A stretch of DNA of 37,684 nt from a virus, in the IMG/VR virus record IMGVR_UViG_3300043773_001164, positions 1-37,684 of that record. One strand, given 5' to 3'. Below, piece by piece: positions 9,985-17,418 of this stretch. The notes under the pieces are model-generated. The model was not told where the DNA came from. It saw nothing but the letters and a program-made list of their open reading frames with translations, and ran no database searches. The translations under genes were made by a program, and so were the position numbers. Within the stretch, counting starts at the first letter, position 1. Every line of letters starts with the position of its first letter.

Positions 9985-10413
9985 ATGCCCCTAAATTTCC
10001 CGTCTGGCCCAACTTCAGGTGCGATTTACTCGTTCAATGGCAAGACATGGACATGGAATGGATATGCCTGGGACATCCTCGTAGCCACCGTAGGAACCAC
10101 AGGAACCGTTTCAACCATCAATGGCATTACCGCCGACTCGTTCGGCAATGTCACCCTTGAACTTGAGGATTTATCCAATGTCAACATCGGCTCCAAGCAG
10201 GACGATGACATACTGCGTTGGGATGCCGACACTTCAAAGTGGATCACCCTGAGTTCGGGAGTCAGCGCAGGCAATTTTATAATTCTGTCAGCAGGAGGAA
10301 CCGCAGGAACGGGCAAGTTGCCTGCCGTGGATGGTTCCCTGCTCTTGGATGTCAACGCTTACTATTTGAGAAACAAATCACCAGATCAGATCACCGATGG
10401 CGGTTCGTTCTGA
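9985..10413 (+). CDS. Short tail fibre / structural protein
   Basis: 142 residues. It begins with a module frequent in phage fibre proteins (LNFPSGPTSGAIYSFNGKTW, then WNGYAWDI), followed by SNVNIGSKQDDDILRWD (the pattern LSNVNIG..DDGDVLRWD is recurrent in fibre proteins) and LPAVDGSLLLDVNAYYLRNK near the C-terminus. It probably forms an adaptor or short fibre. There is no ribosome site upstream, only a CTAAATA element 9 nt before the ATG. It is separated from the next fibre gene by 53 nt carrying another CTAAATA element. Confidence 0.75.
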   Translation: MPLNFPSGPTSGAIYSFNGKTWTWNGYAWDILVATVGTTGTVSTINGITADSFGNVTLELEDLSNVNIGSKQDDDILRWDADTSKWITLSSGVSAGNFIILSAGGTAGTGKLPAVDGSLLLDVNAYYLRNKSPDQITDGGSF

Positions 10414-10416
10414 ATG

Positions 10417-10423
10417 CTAAATA
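10417..10423 (+). promoter_or_regulatory. Late-promoter-like CTAAATA element
   Basis: CTAAATA 43 nt before the ATG at 10467. That gene has a normal ribosome site (caggaga), so this site would give a conventional leader of about 38 nt. Confidence 0.5.
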
Positions 10424-10466
10424 ACCAGCCATCACCTCAACAATGGGTCAATAACAGGAGATAGAT

Positions 10467-12002
10467 ATGCCAAGAGAGAGTTTAATTCGTATTCTTCGTT
10501 CTACGACTACCGATGTCCCCGCAGGGTTGACATTCGGTGAACTTGCTTATTCTGATCTCAACGGCAAGTTGTTTGCAGGCAAGAACGATGGAACAAGTCT
10601 CTGGATTGGCGCTCAGGTAACCGGTGGTGACATTGCCAACGACAGCCCATACATGGTTCCGACCCAATCTGCGGTCAAGGCTTATGTTACAGGGGTGGTC
10701 GGTGGTGGATCAGGAGTTGTAAACAGCGTAAACGCAACCGGTGGTGCAATTACCATCACGGGTGACGGTGGTGCAATCAGCAATGTTCAGGTCAACAAGG
10801 CCAACACCATCACGGCTCGTCTTGCAAGCACATCCGTCACAGGTGTTGCATCTTTCTCTTCTGACAACTTTGCCGTTGATGCAAACGGACAAGTCACGGT
10901 AAAGAACGGCGGAATCGCCAACGACGAACTGGTTAATTCTTCAGTAACTGTCAACTCAGGTACAGGTCTTGCCGGTGGTGGTGCGGTTGCACTTGGTGGT
11001 TCCATCACCCTAACAAATATCGGCGTGGTCAGCCTAAACGGACTGACAGGTGCAAGAAGCCTGACAGGTGACGGTGGTGCAGTATACGGCGTGGGTAACG
11101 ACAGAATCGCTGCTCGTGTTGCAAGCACATCGCTCACAGGTGTGGCTTACTTCTCCTCCGACAACTTTGCCGTCGCTGGCGATGGCTTAGTCACCGTGAA
11201 GGATGGCGGCATCGCAAATGTTGAACTCGTCAATTCCTCGGTCACGGTGAATACGGGTGTTGGTCTTGATGGTGGTGGCACGGTTGCACTCGGCTCCTCC
11301 ATCACAATCAACAACAATGGTGTTCGTTCCTTCAATGGCGCAACGGGTGCAGTAACCTTCTCCGTCACGGGTGACGGTGGTGCGCTGTTTGGCACAGGAA
11401 ACGGCACAAGCACAAGCACTATTGCTGCCCGTGTTGCCACGGCAAGTCTTACCGGCGTTGCCTCCTTCAACAGCGGAAACTTCAACATCGGCTCTACGGG
11501 ACATGTGGAAATCAAGGCTGGTGGCGTAAGCAATACAAACCTTGCAAATTCCTCGGTTACCGTAAATGCTGGCGGCAGCAGCACCCTGAGCCTAGGAAAC
11601 ACGCTTACGCTGACGGGTGGCGCTCAGGACAACATCAAGTTCACCAACAGCGGAAACACGATCACCGCCACGCTTTCGGACAATGTGACGATTTCCGGCA
11701 ACCTGACCGTCAATGGCACGGTCATGACGGCGAATGTCGATACCTTCACGGTCGAAGATTCGCTCATCATGCTTGCCACGGGAAACAACCTGAACAGCCT
11801 TGATATTGGCTTCTTCGGTCAATATGCACCATCAGGCGTAGGCGTTCAGTTCACGGGTCTGTTCCGTGATGCTGATGATGGAAAGTGGAACCTCTTCGCC
11901 GGATTGACAAGCGGCTCTGTGCCGGGAACCACGGTAAACAAGAGCGGTTCCGGTTACACGGTGGCAACACTCATCGCCAACATCGACGGCGGAACATTCT
12001 AA
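10467..12002 (+). CDS. Tail fibre protein, 511 aa
   Basis: Starts MPRESLIRILRS, with ribosome site caggaga 8 nt upstream. The N-terminal module (about 1-50: IRILRSTTTDVPAGLTFGELAYSD ...) is shared with the 702-aa fibre at 12067 and suggests docking to the same tail structure. The middle holds three related blocks of about 90 residues (SLTGVA.FSSDNFAV...VTVK.GGIAN.ELVNSSVTVN). The C-terminal part (SGNLTVNGTVMTANVDTFTVEDSLIML ... GLFRDADDGKWNLFAGL ... YTVATLIANIDGG) is a well-known fibre domain of T4-like phages. Predicted beta-rich trimeric fibre for host contact or attachment. It is followed by a strong hairpin at 12011-12054. Confidence 0.85.
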   Translation: MPRESLIRILRSTTTDVPAGLTFGELAYSDLNGKLFAGKNDGTSLWIGAQVTGGDIANDSPYMVPTQSAVKAYVTGVVGGGSGVVNSVNATGGAITITGDGGAISNVQVNKANTITARLASTSVTGVASFSSDNFAVDANGQVTVKNGGIANDELVNSSVTVNSGTGLAGGGAVALGGSITLTNIGVVSLNGLTGARSLTGDGGAVYGVGNDRIAARVASTSLTGVAYFSSDNFAVAGDGLVTVKDGGIANVELVNSSVTVNTGVGLDGGGTVALGSSITINNNGVRSFNGATGAVTFSVTGDGGALFGTGNGTSTSTIAARVATASLTGVASFNSGNFNIGSTGHVEIKAGGVSNTNLANSSVTVNAGGSSTLSLGNTLTLTGGAQDNIKFTNSGNTITATLSDNVTISGNLTVNGTVMTANVDTFTVEDSLIMLATGNNLNSLDIGFFGQYAPSGVGVQFTGLFRDADDGKWNLFAGLTSGSVPGTTVNKSGSGYTVATLIANIDGGTF

Positions 12003-12010
12003 AAAACAAA

Positions 12011-12054
12011 GTAGACATCCCGAATCCATAAAACCGTGGGTTCGGGCTGTCTAC
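12011..12054 (+). terminator. Strong hairpin between fibre genes
   Basis: GTAGACA-t-CCCGAA-t-CC pairs with GG-g-TTCGGG-c-TGTCTAC around a 10-nt loop (15 Watson-Crick pairs, one mismatch, one T-G). It lies 8 nt after the stop of one fibre gene and 12 nt before the ATG of the next. Only a weak U-rich tail (atacttta) follows, so it may be a terminator, an mRNA processing or stability element, or a translational control. Confidence 0.65.
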
Positions 12055-12066
12055 ATACTTTAGGTC

Positions 12067-14175
12067 ATGCCGAGAGAAAGTACCATACGAATCTACCGCT
12101 CGGATACGGCAGGAACAGTACCGTCCCTGACTGCCGGTGAAATCGCCATAAACATACCCGATAGTAGGCTCTTCGTGGGCAACTCTACGGGTGGGGTGAT
12201 ACCATTCTTTGGAAATGGGGTCACGGGTGTCAATGGAATCACGGGTGCCGTTGTCTTGGCTCAAGGTTCTGGTATCAGCATCACCCCATCCGGTAAGCAA
12301 CTTACGATTGCTTCGACCATTACTCAATACACCGCACCTTTGGCTACCTCTAGCGTCACAGGTGTTGCTTCGTTCAGGGCAGCAGATTTTGATGTGTCTA
12401 CAACTGGTTCCGTGAGTTTGACCGGGAATGTTGCAAGAACCAATGTTGCACAGACATTCACGGCGATACAGTCATTCCCGAATGGACTTTCTGCCCAAGG
12501 CGCAACCTTTGCGGGAATGGTAAGTGTTGCCGATTTCTTGGCGAGAACTGTTGGTGGTGACGAGGGAGGTGAGATCAAACTTGGTCTTGCTCAAACAAAC
12601 ACGACCCTGACAGGAAACGCCGTCACAATTGATGTATACCAAAACAGACTCCGCATCTTTGAGAGTGGTGGCTCGGCTAGAGGCTACTACATGGATCTGT
12701 CCGCTGGTTCGGCAGGAGCGGGATCCCAACTTGCAACATCTACACCATATTCTCCACCTTTGGCGACTACAAGCGTCACGGGTGTCGCTTCCTTCCGTGC
12801 TGCCGACTTTGATGTTTCCACAACGGGTTCAGTAAGCCTTACTGGAACTGTTGCGAGAACTAACACATCACAGACCTTTACTGGATTGCAGACTTTTAGT
12901 TCCGGCATTTCCGCCAACGGAATTACGGGAACTCTTCTGACCGCAGCACAGACCAACATCACTTCAGTCGGAACTTTGACTTCCTTGGCTTCCGCAGGAC
13001 TCACTTCCTCTCAGAGGATCAATATCACCAACGGTGGTCTATCGGCAGCAGGACCAGTATTCATCCAATCCAATGGCTTGAGTGTCACAGGAGGAATTGC
13101 CGGAACTCTTCTGACCGCAGCACAGACCAACATCACATCGGTTGGTGTACTCAACGGACTGTCCGTCAACAATGGTCTGAGTGTCACGGGTGGATTGAGT
13201 GTAACAGGTGGAGAAGCAATCTTTGGCGGCAGCAGGATTCAATCTGGTGGGTTGAGTGTGACTGGTGGTGCAAATATCACGGGAGGCTCCTTATTCTTCG
13301 GAGACATAGAAGTCTATGATGGTGCTTTCATCCGTACAGGCGGTCTTTCGGTTACTGGCGGAATCGCAGGAACCATCAGCACAGCAGCACAACCTAATAT
13401 TACATCGCTAGGAACTCTAACTTCCCTTACCACATCAGGTCTTCTTTCCACGCAGGCACTCAGCGTTGTAGCAGGAGCAACATTTGGAATAGGCATCTAT
13501 GCACCCAACATGGTCACAGGTGTCAACGGAATCACGGGTGCAGTAAGCATCACATCCGGTTCCAACATCACGATCACACAAAGCGGAAAGACAATAACAA
13601 TTGCTTCCAGCGGCGGAGGAGGTGGAAGTCCACCACCACTCGCAACATCAAGCATTACGGGCGTTGCATCCTTCCGAGCAGCAGACTTTGATGTTTCCAC
13701 AACCGGTTCAGTAAGCCTGACTGGCACGGTTGCAAGAACCAATGTGGCACAGACATTTACCGCATTACAGAGTTTTTCTTCGGGTCTTTCTGCATCTGGC
13801 GGATTGACATTCAACTCTGATCTTTCCGTCAACGGAAACATCAACGCCACCACCAAGTCCTTCGTGATCAAGCACCCCATACATGAGGGCATGACCCTGC
13901 GCTACGGATCGTTGGAAGGACCGGAGAATGGCGTGTATGTCCGTGGCAAGTTGGATGGCTCCAATGTCATAGAACTTCCCGACTACTGGAAGAACCTTGT
14001 CCATGAAGACAGCATCACCGTGAATCTGACACCAATTGGCTCTTCAAACTCACACTTTGTGAAGAAGATCACCGACAACACAGTCATCGTGGGAAGCCGT
14101 TCGGGGAAGATCAACTGCTTCTATGTGGTCTATGGAGAGCGCAAGGATGTGGATCGCCTGACCGTGGAGTATTGA
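12067..14175 (+). CDS. Tail fibre protein, 702 aa, with conserved C-terminal domain
   Basis: Starts MPRESTIRIYRS with only a weak ribosome site (tttaggtc). The N-terminal module matches the 511-aa fibre. Blocks such as GVNGITGAV, SVTGVASFRAADFDVS and the INITNGGLSAAGPVFIQSN unit are shared with the giant fibre, in places almost identical in DNA (12976-13085 against 4155-4264). A glycine hinge (GGGGGSPPP, about residues 518-526) is present. The last roughly 110 residues (KSFVIKHPIHEGMTLRYGSL, EGPENGVYVRGKL, IELPDYWKNLVHEDSITV, NCFYVVYGERKDVDRLTVEY) form a compact conserved domain found at the end of many T4-like fibre proteins. Host-binding or distal structural role inferred. One base separates it from the next gene. 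Confidence 0.87.
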   Translation: MPRESTIRIYRSDTAGTVPSLTAGEIAINIPDSRLFVGNSTGGVIPFFGNGVTGVNGITGAVVLAQGSGISITPSGKQLTIASTITQYTAPLATSSVTGVASFRAADFDVSTTGSVSLTGNVARTNVAQTFTAIQSFPNGLSAQGATFAGMVSVADFLARTVGGDEGGEIKLGLAQTNTTLTGNAVTIDVYQNRLRIFESGGSARGYYMDLSAGSAGAGSQLATSTPYSPPLATTSVTGVASFRAADFDVSTTGSVSLTGTVARTNTSQTFTGLQTFSSGISANGITGTLLTAAQTNITSVGTLTSLASAGLTSSQRINITNGGLSAAGPVFIQSNGLSVTGGIAGTLLTAAQTNITSVGVLNGLSVNNGLSVTGGLSVTGGEAIFGGSRIQSGGLSVTGGANITGGSLFFGDIEVYDGAFIRTGGLSVTGGIAGTISTAAQPNITSLGTLTSLTTSGLLSTQALSVVAGATFGIGIYAPNMVTGVNGITGAVSITSGSNITITQSGKTITIASSGGGGGSPPPLATSSITGVASFRAADFDVSTTGSVSLTGTVARTNVAQTFTALQSFSSGLSASGGLTFNSDLSVNGNINATTKSFVIKHPIHEGMTLRYGSLEGPENGVYVRGKLDGSNVIELPDYWKNLVHEDSITVNLTPIGSSNSHFVKKITDNTVIVGSRSGKINCFYVVYGERKDVDRLTVEY
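12976..13085 (+). repeat. Segment nearly identical to part of the giant fibre gene
   Basis: About 110 bp matching 4155-4264 with one difference by eye (position 13031 against 4210). Sequence this similar in two separate genes points to recent recombination or gene conversion. Confidence 0.8.
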
Positions 14176-14176
14176 C

Positions 14177-14926
14177 ATGGCAGTCGCATACAACAACTCA
14201 CAAATCGTAACTGATGGGCTGTTTCTCTACTACGATGCCAAGAATCCAAGATCGTATCCGGGTGCGGGACTGACTTTCAGCAACATCATGAGTAACCAAT
14301 ATCACGGGGTGAAGCAAGGAGCGTCTGGACCGACATTCCCAATGTACAATTCCGATGGGTTCTTCACATTCAATGGAGGAACATCTTCAAACAATTGGTC
14401 ACGCTTCAGCGCCGTTTCTGTTCCAGGCTTGAGCAGCATTTCTTTTGAAATATGGTGGAGGACCACGGCGCTCAATGCAGACCAAAATCCAATTTCGGCA
14501 GGAGGACCAGACAGCAACCTGTATGGGTGGTTTTCATACTCCACAAGGTTGTTTCCTGCTGAAAATAAATTGTGGTATTCTTTTTGTGATGGGTCAGGAG
14601 GAAATCCGGCATACGCATTTCTTGACTTCGGTAGCAGCCATCCGGGCATAGCAAACGGAAACTGGCATCACACCGTTGGAACATGGGACTTTGCAACACA
14701 GACGGGAAGGGGTTACTATGATTCCGTACTCAAGGGAACCGTGACCGGACCAACAAGCACACCTCTTGGAATATCCGGTCATTCCTTGAGATTAGGAGTA
14801 AGATCAGACATTCAGGGAGGTCACTTCTTTGGTGACATTGCGTTGGTGAGATTATACAATCGGGCGCTTACGCCCGAGGAAGTCAAGCAAAATTACACCG
14901 CAATGCTAGGAAGGTTCGGCATCTGA
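14177..14926 (+). CDS. LamG/concanavalin A-like structural protein 1
   Basis: 249 residues; first of three tandem paralogues. The N-terminal hallmark is IVTDGLFLYYDAKNPRSYPG; it is followed by a jelly-roll-like domain with ISFEIWWRT, NGNWHHTVGTWD and GHSLRLGVRSD strands, and ends FFGDIALVRLYNRALTPEEV then NYTAMLGRFGI. This layout is the LamG/laminin-G-like lectin fold frequent in virion proteins of marine phages, where sugar binding is presumed. Ribosome site GGAG is 8 nt before the ATG. TGATG overlap with the next gene. It diverges from the other two copies in the middle. Confidence 0.82.
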   Translation: MAVAYNNSQIVTDGLFLYYDAKNPRSYPGAGLTFSNIMSNQYHGVKQGASGPTFPMYNSDGFFTFNGGTSSNNWSRFSAVSVPGLSSISFEIWWRTTALNADQNPISAGGPDSNLYGWFSYSTRLFPAENKLWYSFCDGSGGNPAYAFLDFGSSHPGIANGNWHHTVGTWDFATQTGRGYYDSVLKGTVTGPTSTPLGISGHSLRLGVRSDIQGGHFFGDIALVRLYNRALTPEEVKQNYTAMLGRFGI

Positions 14927-15639
14927 TGGCCCTTTCGCACTCACCATCAATCGTGACTGACGGCTTGGTGCTGTGCTTGGACGCAGCGAATAGCCGTTCC
15001 TATCCCGGCAGCGGAACTGCCTGCTATGATCTGAGCAACCGTGTTGCGGCGGGAGTATTGCAAAACGGAACAACTTTCAGTTCCTCCAATCTAGGCAGTT
15101 TTGTTTTTGACGGAACAAATGACAGAATACAGATAGATTCTCCGTTTGGTGACATAGATTGGGCAGGCAGAGCATGGTCGCTGTCTCTTTGGTCAAAATG
15201 GGATGCCTTTGGCGACAGAGGAATGATAAATTTGAATTCGGCCAACAATACACATTATTGTCTCAATATGATATGTGGTTATGGTGGATTTTATTGGTAC
15301 TTCATACAAAATTCCACAACCAATCAAGCACCTTTCTTCACTTCAAGTTCACCTGTGGCAGTAAACCAAATATTCAATTTCACCATGACATACAATGGAA
15401 ACGGAGTATTTCCCGCATTATCAAATGTTTCCAACATAAGATTCTATATCGATGGAAATCTAGTTTCTACAACCGTAGGTGGTGGTGCCACTATTACCAA
15501 TCAAAGCGGAATACAGTTGGGTGGAACAAACTATGCATTTGATGGCAATCTTTATCATGTTTCAATGTACAACCGAGTGCTAGCAGAGCAAGATGTGAGA
15601 CAGAACTTCAACGCCATCAGAGGAAGGTTTGGTATCTAA
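14926..15639 (+). CDS. LamG/concanavalin A-like structural protein 2
   Basis: 237 residues; second tandem copy. It starts SPSIVTDGLVLCLDAANSRS and YPGSGTACYDLSN, contains FVFDGTNDRIQI and WSLSLWSKWDAFGDRG, and ends LYHVSMYNRVLAEQDVRQNF then AIRGRFGI. Same lectin-like fold inferred. The ribosome site (aggaagg) lies inside the last codons of the upstream copy, in the codons for the conserved GRF motif. TAATG overlap with copy 3. Confidence 0.85.
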   Translation: MALSHSPSIVTDGLVLCLDAANSRSYPGSGTACYDLSNRVAAGVLQNGTTFSSSNLGSFVFDGTNDRIQIDSPFGDIDWAGRAWSLSLWSKWDAFGDRGMINLNSANNTHYCLNMICGYGGFYWYFIQNSTTNQAPFFTSSSPVAVNQIFNFTMTYNGNGVFPALSNVSNIRFYIDGNLVSTTVGGGATITNQSGIQLGGTNYAFDGNLYHVSMYNRVLAEQDVRQNFNAIRGRFGI

Positions 15640-16331
15640 TGGCAGTCTTCTCTGGACCGGAAATGGTTGAAGATGGCTTGGTGCTGTGCTTGGACGCAGC
15701 GAATCCTCGTTCATACCCCCGAAGCGGGACAACTTGGTTTGACTTGAGCGGCAGGGGAAATCACGGTACATTGAAAAATGGCCCTACATTCAATGCAAAT
15801 CTTGCTGGAGGCTCAATCGTATTTGATGGTACAAATGACTTTGTGGATGGTAGTTTGTCTTGCAGTAACACGCAGTATTCATTGGATTGGTGGCAGTATG
15901 CCCTGACTGCTTCTAACTACAACAACTACATCAGATTGGGTCCAAGTGATGGTAGTGGATGGGGAAGTTTCTTGTTTCACTACAACGGACCTGTTCCTGC
16001 ATTCATTTCTGTAGGAACGGATACTGCAACAAGAATGCAAGCACCACAATTAAATGGAAGTTATGCAGTTACTTTGAATGCATGGCAGCACTACGCATGG
16101 TCGTTTGACAATGGCACAGCAAGACTTTACCATAATGGTTCTTTATTCCAAACAAAATCTATGAATGTTTCCACCAACAGTACATTTACCGAATATAGCG
16201 TAAGTTGGTCAGGGAGTGGATCACAAATAAATGGTTATGTTTCCAATTTCAAAGTCTATAGTCAGAAAGTGCTTTCTGACATTGAAGTAAGACAAAACTT
16301 CAACGCCCTCAGGGGAAGATTTGACATCTAA
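15639..16331 (+). CDS. LamG/concanavalin A-like structural protein 3
   Basis: 230 residues; third tandem copy. It has the most canonical N-terminus of the family: MVEDGLVLCLDAANPRSYPR, WFDLSGRGNHGTLKNGPTFN and IVFDGTNDFVDG. Later strands include LNAWQHYAWSFDNGTARLYH and VSNFKVYSQKVLSDIEVRQN, ending ALRGRFDI. A beta-jelly-roll lectin role on the virion is inferred. It uses a ribosome site in the GRF codons of copy 2. Confidence 0.87.
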   Translation: MAVFSGPEMVEDGLVLCLDAANPRSYPRSGTTWFDLSGRGNHGTLKNGPTFNANLAGGSIVFDGTNDFVDGSLSCSNTQYSLDWWQYALTASNYNNYIRLGPSDGSGWGSFLFHYNGPVPAFISVGTDTATRMQAPQLNGSYAVTLNAWQHYAWSFDNGTARLYHNGSLFQTKSMNVSTNSTFTEYSVSWSGSGSQINGYVSNFKVYSQKVLSDIEVRQNFNALRGRFDI

Positions 16332-16348
16332 TCCAAACAGAGGATCAA

Positions 16349-16615
16349 ATGGAATACCCAAACAGAAACTATCTCATCTTCAATGTGTCGGAACTGCCTA
16401 TCATCGACTTCTCCCAAGTACTTGAGACATCCGCAGACACTCTCCGTAGATCCGTGGATGGAACCAAGACATTTGTGAAATGGGAGACAGAGGAGCCTTC
16501 GTTTGTACAGTCCCTGACCACCAAGGAAGGCCCATATACCCACTCAGAAATCCTTGAAATCCTGTCTGGTTCTGACTGGGTTAATCTGACCCCGATGGGA
16601 TCGATAAGTGGCTAA
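16349..16615 (+). CDS. Conserved small tail-region protein, 88 aa
   Basis: ATG 16349 with ribosome site agagga. The sequence (YLIFNVSELPIIDFSQVLET, TLRRSVDGTKTFVKWE, GPYTHSEILEIL) belongs to a small family I know from T4-like phages, where it sits among tail-fibre genes. No enzymatic motif is visible and the function is unknown. Its stop codon is part of the CTAAATA element in front of the next gene. Confidence 0.75.
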   Translation: MEYPNRNYLIFNVSELPIIDFSQVLETSADTLRRSVDGTKTFVKWETEEPSFVQSLTTKEGPYTHSEILEILSGSDWVNLTPMGSISG

Positions 16616-16618
16616 ATA
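16612..16618 (+). promoter_or_regulatory. Late-promoter-like CTAAATA element
   Basis: CTAAATA 7 nt before the ATG at 16626, overlapping the upstream TAA. The 7-nt gap (atcagaa) contains no Shine-Dalgarno. Confidence 0.5.
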
Positions 16619-16625
16619 ATCAGAA

Positions 16626-17417
16626 ATGGCTGACTCTGACAAGAACATCATCATCCGCCCCAATCGCGGTGCAACGGGATCGACCGGGCAGCCGCAGATA
16701 CGGTTTGTCGGTCAGAATGCCGATCCGATCACGCTGCGAGTCCTTGACATCACGGGAAGCAGCGCCGGGGCTATCTCGTTCGAGGGTTCTGCCGGACAGT
16801 TGTTCTCCATTACCAACTCCCTGACATCGGGAAGTATCTTCAGCGTCAACGACATTTCTGGATTACCGAGCATCGATGTCAATGCCAACGGGACCATCCT
16901 TTTCGCCGGATTCACGGGAAATGTCGGAATCGGTGCAACGGCAGGCATATCGGGTTCGGCACAGAGATTGACCGTGGTTGGCGGAATACATGTGACGGGA
17001 GGGGCAAGCAACATCGGCGGAACCCTGAACATGAACACGAACCTGATTCGTGACCTTGAGATGCGTGACTATTACGAGACATTGACAACGCCGACATTCT
17101 CGGGAGGTGTACTGACATGTGACCTCAATTCATCTCAGGTCTTCACTCATACCTTGCACTCTTCCATCAACCGCATCGTCCTGAGCAATGTCCCAACCAA
17201 GACAAATACGGTCATGGGATTCACCCTTGTTGTGAAGCAAGGCACAACGGGCGGAAACACGGCTGCATTCTCGGGCATATCGGGTGCCACGACATTGTTC
17301 GCAAACAACGAGGTTCCCGTCATGTCAACTGGTGCAAACAAGACTGACATAGTTTCATATGTCACCTATGACAACGGTTCAAACTGGTTTGGATTTTTGG
17401 GAGGACAGAATTTCTGA
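16626..17417 (+). CDS. Fibre-type structural protein, 263 aa
   Basis: The N-terminus (MADSDKNIIIRPNRGATGST) is a T4-like fibre-type start. Residues about 50-105 (SFEGSAGQLFSITNSL, GSIFSVNDISGLPSIDVNA, LFAGFTGNVGIG) form a module also present in the giant fibre at about nt 6767-6925. The C-terminal half (DYYETLTTPTFSGGVLTCDL, FTHTLHSSINRIVLSN, WFGFLGGQNF) resembles a small beta domain often found at fibre C-termini. Virion role inferred. No ribosome site upstream; a CTAAATA element sits 7 nt before the ATG. Confidence 0.78.
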   Translation: MADSDKNIIIRPNRGATGSTGQPQIRFVGQNADPITLRVLDITGSSAGAISFEGSAGQLFSITNSLTSGSIFSVNDISGLPSIDVNANGTILFAGFTGNVGIGATAGISGSAQRLTVVGGIHVTGGASNIGGTLNMNTNLIRDLEMRDYYETLTTPTFSGGVLTCDLNSSQVFTHTLHSSINRIVLSNVPTKTNTVMGFTLVVKQGTTGGNTAAFSGISGATTLFANNEVPVMSTGANKTDIVSYVTYDNGSNWFGFLGGQNF

Positions 17418-17418
17418 T

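Noticed and set aside
10467-14175. Diversity-generating retroelement (Mtd-like fibre starts)
   Set aside because: No reverse transcriptase, no template/variable repeat pair with adenine-specific changes, and repeats are internal to fibres.
13790-14175. S74-type self-cleaving chaperone at the fibre end
   Set aside because: The conserved C-terminal domain present is the KSFVIKHP...LTVEY type; no S74 Ser-Lys pattern or SD(x)RLK motif seen.
17359-17418. Upstream start for the RCC1-like protein
   Set aside because: It would overlap the preceding gene by 59 nt and has no ribosome site; ATG 17419 has one.
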